From Candidatus Aerophobota bacterium (GTDB lineage: Bacteria > Aerophobota > Aerophobia > Aerophobales > JAGHCO01), in the NCBI GenBank assembly GCA_021160405.1, contig JAGHCO010000176.1, positions 1 to 9,452 of the forward strand: a DNA stretch of 9,452 bases. The letters run 5' to 3'. Below are positions 1 through 4,985 of this stretch, in pieces. Every line of letters begins with the position of its first letter. Position 1 is the first letter of the stretch. Both the position numbers and the translations under genes were made by a program. A model generated the notes under the pieces. The model ran no database searches and was not told where the DNA came from. It saw only the letters and a program-made list of their open reading frames with translations.

Positions 1-118
1 AAATGTAAGCAATAGGTAAGTTTTACTAAAAAAGTGAGGTCCAAAGTAGGAGCGTTCAATTGAACGCTCCTACTTTGGACCTCACTTTTTTAGTAAAACT
101 TACCTATTGCTTACATTT
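1..118. repeat. Perfect 118-bp palindrome (59-bp arms, no spacer)
   Basis: Bases 1-59 are the exact reverse complement of 60-118, with the axis between 59 and 60 (centre TTCAA|TTGAA) and no mismatch. The inner part, 34-85, is a 26-bp-arm stem flanked by A6 (28-33) and T6 (86-91), so each strand looks like an intrinsic terminator, but complementarity continues 27 bp further out on each side. The innermost 46-73 has the form GTAGGAGCG...CGCTCCTAC, similar to short REP-like palindromes I remember from many uncultured bacterial genomes. Two readings compete: a natural palindromic repeat or bidirectional terminator, or a fold-back artefact created at a contig end. The exact symmetry and the position at base 1 favour an artefact for at least the outer arms. 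Confidence 0.95.
34..91. terminator. Terminator-like core of the palindrome (stem plus T6)
   Basis: A long stem (34-59 with 60-85) is followed by T6 at 86-91 on the + strand and, by symmetry, T6 on the - strand (complement of 28-33). It could stop transcription from either side and would isolate the lysS transcript from whatever lies to the left. A 26-bp stem without a loop is far longer than a usual intrinsic terminator, so this role is only inferred and depends on the palindrome being real. Confidence 0.3.
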
Positions 119-354
119 TTATAAATCGCTTTAATTATAGAATAGAATAAGAAATTGTCAATGATAGCGTTGGAAGCTCTGGAGAAGCCCTCTTTTTGCT
201 TCTCGGCAAGGTATTTTCCAAAAAGTAAGCGGCGATCAAGGCGAGTTCATGAGTTCAAATCCTTGAAAAGATATAAGTAGAACTTAGCAGCAGGAGCTGG
301 AAAGCACCGAGCAAAGAGCAGCCTAAAACTTTTTCCAAACTCTCAACGGAGATA
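119..354. other. Gene-free stretch upstream of lysS; possible folded RNA or decayed sequence
   Basis: No convincing gene is visible. Several complementary blocks are nested: GCTCT (176-180) with AGAGC (315-319), CTCGG (202-206) with CCGAG (307-311), TTTCC (215-219) with GGAAA (299-303), and TCAAGG (236-241) with CCTTGA (261-266). A separate 7-bp hairpin, GAGAAGC (182-188) with GCTTCTC (198-204), shares bases with the second pair, so the two are mutually exclusive. The block lies upstream of the lysS promoter and is therefore not the lysS leader. It does not match tRNA, tmRNA, RNase P, SRP, T-box or lysine-riboswitch signatures that I can recall. It may be a small RNA gene or noncoding debris; helix lengths are short enough for chance. 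Confidence 0.3.
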
Positions 355-382
355 TTGACATTGTAAAGGGTTTGTGTAGAAT
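355..382 (+). promoter_or_regulatory. Sigma-70-type promoter for lysS
   Basis: A perfect -35 box TTGACA (355-360) is separated by 16 bp from TAGAAT (377-382), one mismatch from the -10 consensus. Transcription would begin near 389-390, leaving a leader of only about 15 bases before the lysS ATG at 404. That is too short for an attenuator or riboswitch. It is the best promoter match I found in the intergenic DNA of the window. Confidence 0.7.
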
Positions 383-403
383 AGGTTAAAAAAGGTTAGT
401 TTA

Positions 404-1849
404 ATGGGATCACCTGAAGAAAAGCTAATAGAGGAAAGAAAAGATAAACTTGCAGGGTGGATAGATAAGGTAGAAAATCCTTACTGGACAAGGTTTTGCC
501 CAAAAGACCATGTTCAGGGTATAAGAAATAACTTTGGGGATATAAAGGCGGGAGAGAAGACTGGAAGCAAAGTAACATTGGGAGGAAGAATTATTGCACA
601 AAGAGGTCATGGGAAAGCCACTTTTTTTGACTTAAAAGATGCCACTGGTAAAATACAGCTATACGCTCGATCTGATACCCTAAGAGAAAAATACCCTTTG
701 CTATCAAAAATAGATGTAGGAGATATTGTAGGGATAGAGGGAGAAGTATTTAAAACTCACACTGGAGAGTTAACCATTGACATCTATAACATTTTACTTT
801 TATCTAAATCTTTACATCCTCTCCCCGAAAAATGGCATGGCCTTCAGGACATAGAGATCCGCTATCGAAAACGCTGGCTTGATCTGCTGGTTAATCCAAA
901 TGTGAGAGAAATATTTTTAAAGAGAAAAACTATAATTCAAGCTATAAGGGATTTCTTAGATAGAAGGGGTTTCTTAGAGGTAGAAACTCCCCTAATGCAG
1001 ATAGTTCCTGGAGGAGCAACAGCCAGACCTTTTAAAACCTACCACAATGCTCTTGGGAAAAATTTTTACCTGAGAATTGCACCAGAGCTTTATCTAAAAA
1101 AATTGGTAGTAGGGGGCATGGAAAAAGTTTATGAGCTTAATAAAAATTTTCGGAATGAGGGGATAGATAGATTTCATAATCCTGAATTTACTATGCTGGA
1201 AATTTACTCTGTTTATGATACCTACAAGGAAATGATGGAGCTTACCCAAGAGCTTGTCTGTGAGGCGACAAGAAAGGTTAAAGGCACTCTTAAGATTTCC
1301 TATCAGGGAAAGGATATAGATCTCTCTCCGCCCTGGGAAAGGGTAAGTTTTAAGGAAGTTTTAAGAGAAGTGGGAGGGATTGAGGTAAACTTTAAAGATG
1401 ATGAGGAGGTTAAAAAAGTTTCCATTAAAGAGGGTTTGCCAGTAGAGGAATTAACCAAGGCTCAGCTTTTAGAGCACCTTTTAGATAAGAAGGTTGTTTC
1501 AAAGTTAATTCAGCCTACTTTTGTTTTTGATTACCCTGAGGAAACAGCCCCTTTAGCAAAAAGGAAAAAGGATGATCCCTCTTTGGTAGAGAGATTTGAG
1601 GTATTTATGGGGAAGCAGGAGTTAGGGAATGCTTATTCGGAGTTAAATGATCCAATTGAACAAAGGAAAAGATTGATAAGTTCTTCAAAGAGAGAATTTT
1701 TGGACGAGGATTTTTTAGAAGCCTTAGAATATGGGATGCCTCCTACAGCAGGTTTAGGAATAGGGATAGATAGGTTGGTTATGCTGCTTACAGATTCTGC
1801 CTCTATACGGGATGTTATTCTTTTCCCTCAGATGAGGCCTAAGTTTTAG
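404..1849 (+). CDS. lysS: Lysyl-tRNA synthetase, class II
   Basis: This enzyme charges tRNA-Lys with lysine using ATP in the cytoplasm. The 481-residue protein has the class II LysRS layout: an N-terminal helix, an OB-fold anticodon-binding domain at about 57-135, and a class II catalytic core from about 165. Recognisable pieces are HGLQDIEIRYRKRWLDL (145-161), motif 1 around ETPLMQIVPGGATARPF (194-210), RIAPELYLK (224-232), motif 2 FRNEGIDRFHNPEFTMLE (249-266), YSELNDP (411-417) and motif 3 GLGIGIDRL (450-458). Length is slightly under the roughly 490-505 common in the family. The ATG at 404 is chosen because it sits just downstream of a strong promoter and no upstream in-frame start is evident; the ribosome site is weak (AAAGGT, 391-396). 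The gene appears monocistronic, with a 192-bp gap before ilvE. Confidence 0.97.
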   Translation: MGSPEEKLIEERKDKLAGWIDKVENPYWTRFCPKDHVQGIRNNFGDIKAGEKTGSKVTLGGRIIAQRGHGKATFFDLKDATGKIQLYARSDTLREKYPLLSKIDVGDIVGIEGEVFKTHTGELTIDIYNILLLSKSLHPLPEKWHGLQDIEIRYRKRWLDLLVNPNVREIFLKRKTIIQAIRDFLDRRGFLEVETPLMQIVPGGATARPFKTYHNALGKNFYLRIAPELYLKKLVVGGMEKVYELNKNFRNEGIDRFHNPEFTMLEIYSVYDTYKEMMELTQELVCEATRKVKGTLKISYQGKDIDLSPPWERVSFKEVLREVGGIEVNFKDDEEVKKVSIKEGLPVEELTKAQLLEHLLDKKVVSKLIQPTFVFDYPEETAPLAKRKKDDPSLVERFEVFMGKQELGNAYSELNDPIEQRKRLISSSKREFLDEDFLEALEYGMPPTAGLGIGIDRLVMLLTDSASIRDVILFPQMRPKF

Positions 1850-1850
1850 G

Positions 1851-2020
1851 TAATTAGCCGCGGATTCACACAGATGAACACAGATAGGTTTAAATACAAA
1901 AAGCTTATTAAAGTAGGTTGTTTGAAATTTTGGTGAGCGATAGAGTTAAAAGGATAAGGAGAGGAGTTCTTAAACTGTCTCAATAAAAGAAAAATATCAG
2001 CGTAAATCTGTGGCTGAATA
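1851..2020. repeat. Degenerate inverted repeat, dispersed-element-like, between lysS and ilvE
   Basis: The left end (1851-1875, core AGCCGCGGATTCACAC) and the reverse complement of the right end (about 1996-2020, containing TCTGTGGCT) agree at roughly 18 of 25 positions. The left end is followed by a short direct repeat, CACAGATgaaCACAGAT (1868-1884). Phrases of this kind (cggattcacacagatgaacac, and aaatctgtggct in the opposite sense) are familiar to me as dispersed noncoding repeats in many uncultured-bacterium genomes; I could not check this. The 120 bp between the ends has no gene. It could be a miniature element, or a folded RNA at the end of the lysS transcript. Confidence 0.5.
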
Positions 2021-2041
2021 ATCTTACCAGAGGAGCAAGAA

Positions 2042-2917
2042 ATGGAACAATGGGTGTATTTAAATGGGGAGTATCTTCCTCAAAGGGAAGCTAAGATTTC
2101 AGTTTTTGATCATGGGTTTCTCTATGGAGATGGTGTCTTTGAAGGGATAAGAGCTTACGAGGGGAAAGTATTTAAATTAAAGGAGCACTTACAGAGGCTG
2201 TTTAATTCAGCTAAGGCTATTAGTTTAAACATACCTCTTTCTCAACAAGAGCTTCAGGAAAAAGTTTTAGAAACTTTAAGGAAAAACAACCTTAAAAATG
2301 CTTACATTCGTTTAGTTATCTCTCGTGGGGAAGGAGATCTGGGTCTTGACCCCAGGAAATGTCCCCATCCTCAGATTATTATTATTGCTGATAAGATAAT
2401 TTTGTATCCAGATGAGCTTTATGAAAAGGGTTTAGAGGTAGTAATTGCTTCCACCAGAAGAAATATCCCCTCGGCCTTAGATGTTAAAATTAAGTCTTTA
2501 AATTACCTTAACAACATTTTAGCTAAATTAGAGGCAAACTTAAAAGGAGCTTCTGAGGCCATTATGCTTAATCAAGATGGTTATGTAGCCGAGTGCACGG
2601 GAGATAACATATTTATTGTAAAAGGGGGAGAGCTAATAACACCTCCCAGTTGGATAGAAATCCTTAAAGGGATAACCAGAGATGTAGTTATTGGTTTAGC
2701 TAAGAGGGAGAGAATAAGGGTTCGAGAGGAGTCTTTTACTCCCTTTTCTCTTTATACAAGTGATGAGTGTTTTCTTTCAGGGACAGCGGCTGAGATAATA
2801 CCTGTAACCAAAATTGATGGCAGAGTTATTGGAGAAGGCAAGGCAGGCAAAATTACCAGACTTCTTATGAGAAAATTTAGACAGTTAACTAAAAAAGAAG
2901 GGGTTCCAATTTACTAA
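2042..2917 (+). CDS. ilvE: Branched-chain amino-acid aminotransferase (fold-type IV PLP enzyme)
   Basis: The enzyme catalyses the last step of valine, isoleucine and leucine synthesis, transferring the amino group of glutamate to the branched 2-oxo acid with pyridoxal phosphate. The 291-residue sequence is full length for the compact IlvE group. Visible signatures are FDHGFLYGDGVFEGIR (22-37), the PLP-binding lysine K151 in KSLNYLNN, the cofactor-ring glutamate E184 in AECTGDN, GITRD (210-214) and the phosphate-binding SGTAAE (246-251). The start is ATG with AGGAG (2031-2035) 6 bases upstream. D-amino-acid transaminase and aminodeoxychorismate lyase share this fold, but the ilvC and ilvN neighbours and the GTAAE-type C-terminus point to IlvE. 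It is the first gene of the ilvE-ilvC-ilvN-ndk run, 17 bp before ilvC. Confidence 0.93.
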   Translation: MEQWVYLNGEYLPQREAKISVFDHGFLYGDGVFEGIRAYEGKVFKLKEHLQRLFNSAKAISLNIPLSQQELQEKVLETLRKNNLKNAYIRLVISRGEGDLGLDPRKCPHPQIIIIADKIILYPDELYEKGLEVVIASTRRNIPSALDVKIKSLNYLNNILAKLEANLKGASEAIMLNQDGYVAECTGDNIFIVKGGELITPPSWIEILKGITRDVVIGLAKRERIRVREESFTPFSLYTSDECFLSGTAAEIIPVTKIDGRVIGEGKAGKITRLLMRKFRQLTKKEGVPIY

Positions 2918-2934
2918 AAAATTAGGAGGTAAAA

Positions 2935-3933
2935 GTGGCTAAGATTTACTATGAAAAAGATGCGGATATTACATCGCTTGAGGGAAAAACTATTGGAGTA
3001 TTTGGTTATGGAAATCAGGGGCATGCTCAAGCTCAAAACTTAAGAGATAGTGGCCTGAAGGTAAAAATAGGAGAACTTAAAGGAACTGCAGGATGGAATA
3101 AGGCTAAGGAGGCAGGCTTTGAAGTAAAAGAAAATAAGGAAATAGCTCAAGAGGCTGATATCCTGCAGATCCTTATTCCCGATGAGTACCAGGCAAAAAT
3201 GTATAAAAATGATATTGCTCCTTATTTAAAAGAAGGAAAAGCCCTGTGTTTTTCTCATGGTTTTAATATTCACTTTCATCAGATAGTCCCTCCAGAATAC
3301 GTAGATGTTTTTATGATTGCTCCAAAGGGTCCGGGTAATTTAGTAAGAAGAACGTTTGTACAGGGCAAAGGAGTTCCCTGTTTAATTGCTGTTTATCAGG
3401 ATGCTACAGGCCTGGCTAAAAAGTTAGCCTTAGCTTACGCTAAAGGAATTGGAGGAACCAGAGCTGGAGTAATAGAGACGAGCTTTGCTGAAGAGACAGA
3501 GACAGATCTTTTTGGGGAGCAAACAGTTCTGTGTGGAGGAGTTACCTCTTTAATTAAGGCTGGATTTGAAACTTTAGTAGAGGCAGGTTATCAACCAGAA
3601 ATGGCTTACTTTGAGTGCTGTAATGAGCTAAAATTAATCACTGATTTAATATATGAGGGTGGGTTTTCTGGCATGAGGAAAGCTATTAGTAATACGGCTG
3701 AATATGGAGACCTCACTCGGGGTCCTCGGGTAATAAACAAAAATGTGAAAGCTGAGATGAAAAAAATCTTAGGGGAGATTCAATCAGGTGAATTTGCCCG
3801 AGAATGGATTTTAGAGAATAGTGCTCATCGTCCCGTTTTTAATGCCTTGGCAAAGAAGGATAAGGAACATTTAATTGAAAAAGTAGGCTCTCAGTTAAGG
3901 GAGATGATGAGCTGGATTAAGGAAAAAGATTAA
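2935..3933 (+). CDS. ilvC: Ketol-acid reductoisomerase, class I (short form)
   Basis: It converts 2-acetolactate or 2-aceto-2-hydroxybutyrate to the dihydroxy acid by Mg-dependent alkyl migration and reduction with NAD(P)H, the second common step of valine/isoleucine synthesis. The 332 residues match the short class I family. An N-terminal Rossmann domain carries GYGNQGHAQAQNLRDSG (24-40). The knotted C-terminal domain has the metal ligands D191 and E195 (DLFGEQ) and E227 and E231, with S252 in ISNTAEYGD; H108 sits in SHGFNIH. The cofactor-selecting loop reads GELKGTAGW (46-54) where the family usually has GLRxGSxSW, so NADH use is possible. The usual MRYSISNTAE is MRKAISNTAE here. The start is GTG with a perfect AGGAGGT four bases upstream. 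The stop shares one base with ilvN (TAATG). Confidence 0.97.
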   Translation: MAKIYYEKDADITSLEGKTIGVFGYGNQGHAQAQNLRDSGLKVKIGELKGTAGWNKAKEAGFEVKENKEIAQEADILQILIPDEYQAKMYKNDIAPYLKEGKALCFSHGFNIHFHQIVPPEYVDVFMIAPKGPGNLVRRTFVQGKGVPCLIAVYQDATGLAKKLALAYAKGIGGTRAGVIETSFAEETETDLFGEQTVLCGGVTSLIKAGFETLVEAGYQPEMAYFECCNELKLITDLIYEGGFSGMRKAISNTAEYGDLTRGPRVINKNVKAEMKKILGEIQSGEFAREWILENSAHRPVFNALAKKDKEHLIEKVGSQLREMMSWIKEKD

Positions 3934-4415
3934 TGAAGCACTTAATCTCGGTTGAGGTAGAAAATAGATTTGGTGTTTTAGCAAGAATCACTACCTTATT
4001 CAGTGCTCGGGGATTTAATATTGATAGTTTAACTGTTGGGGAAACCGAGGATCCTACAATCTCACGAATAACTATGGTTGTTCCCGGAGATGACCAGTTG
4101 ATTGAGCAAGTTATCAAGCAACTGCGTAAATTAATAGATGTAATTAAGGTTGTAGACCTTACTCAAAAGGAGACCATAACCAGAGAACTGGTTATGGTTA
4201 GGGTAAGTGCCAGGGGAAGAGATAGGGATGAAATTATGAGATTAGTGGAAATTTTTAGGGCGAGGATAGTGGATGTTCATTCAGGAAGCTTCACCATTGA
4301 GATTACTGGGACTGAGGAAAAGATAAATGGAATCCTTACTCTTTTGAGACCTTTTGGAGTAAAGAAATTGCTAAGGACAGGAAAGATTGCTATGGTCCGA
4401 GAAGAAAAAGTTTAG
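3933..4415 (+). CDS. ilvN: Acetolactate synthase small (regulatory) subunit
   Basis: This subunit binds the catalytic acetolactate synthase subunit, activates it and confers feedback inhibition by valine. The 160 residues are typical of the IlvN/IlvH family: an ACT domain at about 3-75 with the effector-site pattern ENRFGVLARI (10-19), then the C-terminal domain at about 82-157 starting at TITRELVMVRV. The ATG overlaps the ilvC stop by one base and AAGGA lies at 3919-3923, implying translational coupling. No catalytic-subunit gene (ilvB) is adjacent; many bacteria have the order ilvB-ilvN-ilvC, whereas here ilvN follows ilvC. A strong intragenic inverted repeat (4173-4198) falls at the domain junction. 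Its TAG stop (4413-4415) overlaps the ribosome binding site of ndk. The symbol could equally be ilvH. Confidence 0.95.
   Translation: MKHLISVEVENRFGVLARITTLFSARGFNIDSLTVGETEDPTISRITMVVPGDDQLIEQVIKQLRKLIDVIKVVDLTQKETITRELVMVRVSARGRDRDEIMRLVEIFRARIVDVHSGSFTIEITGTEEKINGILTLLRPFGVKKLLRTGKIAMVREEKV
4173..4198 (+). repeat. 11-bp perfect inverted repeat with tetraloop inside ilvN
   Basis: ACCATAACCAG (4173-4183) is the exact reverse complement of CTGGTTATGGT (4188-4198), separated by AGAA. It spans codons 81-89, where the ACT domain passes into the C-terminal domain. No T-run follows, so it is not an intrinsic terminator. In mRNA it would be a stable hairpin; as DNA it is a palindromic site of the size bound by a dimeric regulator. 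Confidence 0.9.
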
Positions 4416-4418
4416 GAG
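4414..4418 (+). promoter_or_regulatory. Ribosome binding site that fixes the TTG start of ndk
   Basis: AGGAG, 8 bases before the TTG at 4427, overlaps the ilvN stop codon. No better-placed ATG exists, and translation from the TTG yields the expected Ndk N-terminus MERTLILIKPDG. Confidence 0.75.
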
Positions 4419-4426
4419 AGATAAAA

Positions 4427-4879
4427 TTGGAGAGAACTTTGATCTTGATAAAACCAGATGGTGTTTGTAAGGGTTTAATTGGAGAGATAATAAAGAGGTT
4501 GGAAGGCGAACAATTTAAGATTGTTGGATTAAAAATGATAGGGTTGGATGAACGCAAGGCTAAGGAATTTTACCAGCCCCATCAAGGTAAACCTTTTTTC
4601 CCAGGATTAATTGATTTTATGCTTACGGCTCCCTGTGTGGTTATGGTAGCCGAAGGGAAAGATGTAATAAGAAGAGCGAGAGAGTTAATAGGGGAAAGAA
4701 TTCCTCAAAAAGCTGAAGTGGGAAGTATTAGAAGGAATTTTGGTTCTGATGGAAGAAGAAATATAGTTCATGGCTCAGATTCCTTGTCTTCTGCTAAGAG
4801 AGAAATTGAATGTTTTTTTACCTCTAATGAGGTTTTCTCTTATGAAAAAGAGGATTGGCTAAATAGTGAGCCAGGGTAA
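4427..4879 (+). CDS. ndk: Nucleoside-diphosphate kinase
   Basis: It transfers the gamma phosphate of ATP to nucleoside diphosphates through a phosphohistidine intermediate, balancing NTP and dNTP pools. The protein is 150 residues, near the family norm of about 140-150. By alignment with human Nm23 from memory, most active-site residues are kept: K9, Y49, F57, R85, R102, N112 and the catalytic H115 in NIVHGSDS. One is changed: the Thr of the TNP motif (human T94) is R91, in RIP instead of TNP, and the following Asn is Ile. The rest of the fold is intact, so I expect a true Ndk, possibly with altered kinetics. The start is TTG. It lies 11 bp behind ilvN and probably shares its transcript, though no functional link to branched-chain amino acids is known to me. 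Confidence 0.93.
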   Translation: MERTLILIKPDGVCKGLIGEIIKRLEGEQFKIVGLKMIGLDERKAKEFYQPHQGKPFFPGLIDFMLTAPCVVMVAEGKDVIRRARELIGERIPQKAEVGSIRRNFGSDGRRNIVHGSDSLSSAKREIECFFTSNEVFSYEKEDWLNSEPG

Positions 4880-4896
4880 GCTCGTTCGTCTCGTGC

Positions 4897-4922
4897 GAGG
4901 TTCACTTCATTTGCCTCTTTTT
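4897..4922 (+). terminator. Weak terminator-like hairpin after ndk
   Basis: GAGG (4897-4900) pairs with CCTC (4914-4917) across a 13-base loop and is followed directly by five T (4918-4922). The position, 18 bases after the ndk stop, suits an intrinsic terminator, but a 4-bp stem is poor, so termination may be partial or absent. Confidence 0.25.
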
Positions 4923-4934
4923 CTCATTCATCTA

Positions 4935-4970
4935 TTGACTGAGAACTTAGGACTAATGACTGTTGACTAA
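4935..4970 (+). repeat. GACT-rich degenerate repeat
   Basis: Within 36 bases GACT occurs four times: TTGACTGAG, AGGACTAAT, ATGACTGTT and TTGACTAAT. The spacing is irregular (23, 15, 23... overlapping register is not kept), so it is not a clean tandem array. Stretches of tgactaatgact type occur as intergenic filler repeats in some uncultured genomes; that parallel is from memory. Confidence 0.4.
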
Positions 4971-4985
4971 TTTTATGGAGAGAAA

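Larger units (their letters stand above)
4880..4985 (+). other. Spacer between the ilv-ndk and DUF1015-dprA-topA runs
   Basis: No gene fits here. It contains a weak terminator-like hairpin (4897-4922) and a GACT-rich stretch (4935-4970). TTGACT occurs at 4935-4940 and 4963-4968, but neither has a well-spaced -10 box, so no promoter for the downstream run can be assigned. The run needs either a cryptic promoter here or read-through from ndk. Confidence 0.5.

Noticed and set aside
250..266. A tRNA T-arm-like GAGTTCAAATCC in the lysS upstream region.
   Set aside because: The flanking five bases do not pair as a T stem (ATGAG versus CCTTG), and no acceptor or anticodon arm can be built around it.
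161..280. A 39-codon ORF on the + strand (ATG at 161, TAG at 278-280) with a basic stretch KSKRRSRR.
   Set aside because: There is no ribosome binding site, no recognisable homology, no well-matched promoter, and the segment overlaps the possible RNA helices. A basic run from AGG/CGG codons in noncoding DNA is unremarkable.
1918..1946. A possible promoter TTGTTT-17-TAGAGT ahead of ilvE.
   Set aside because: It matches the -35 consensus at about 3/6 and the -10 at 4/6, which is too weak to call in AT-rich DNA, although a promoter for ilvE must lie somewhere in 1850-2041 unless lysS reads through.
1933..1986. A 17-residue ORF (GTG start) upstream of ilvE with five Val/Ile/Leu codons, as a possible attenuator leader peptide.
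   Set aside because: It has no ribosome site, the branched-chain codons are scattered rather than consecutive, and no terminator/antiterminator pair follows. It lies inside the repeat-like element.
2042..2917. The fold-type IV transaminase as D-amino-acid transaminase or aminodeoxychorismate lyase.
   Set aside because: The position at the head of ilvC-ilvN and the SGTAAE/ITPV-like C-terminal pattern favour branched-chain aminotransferase.
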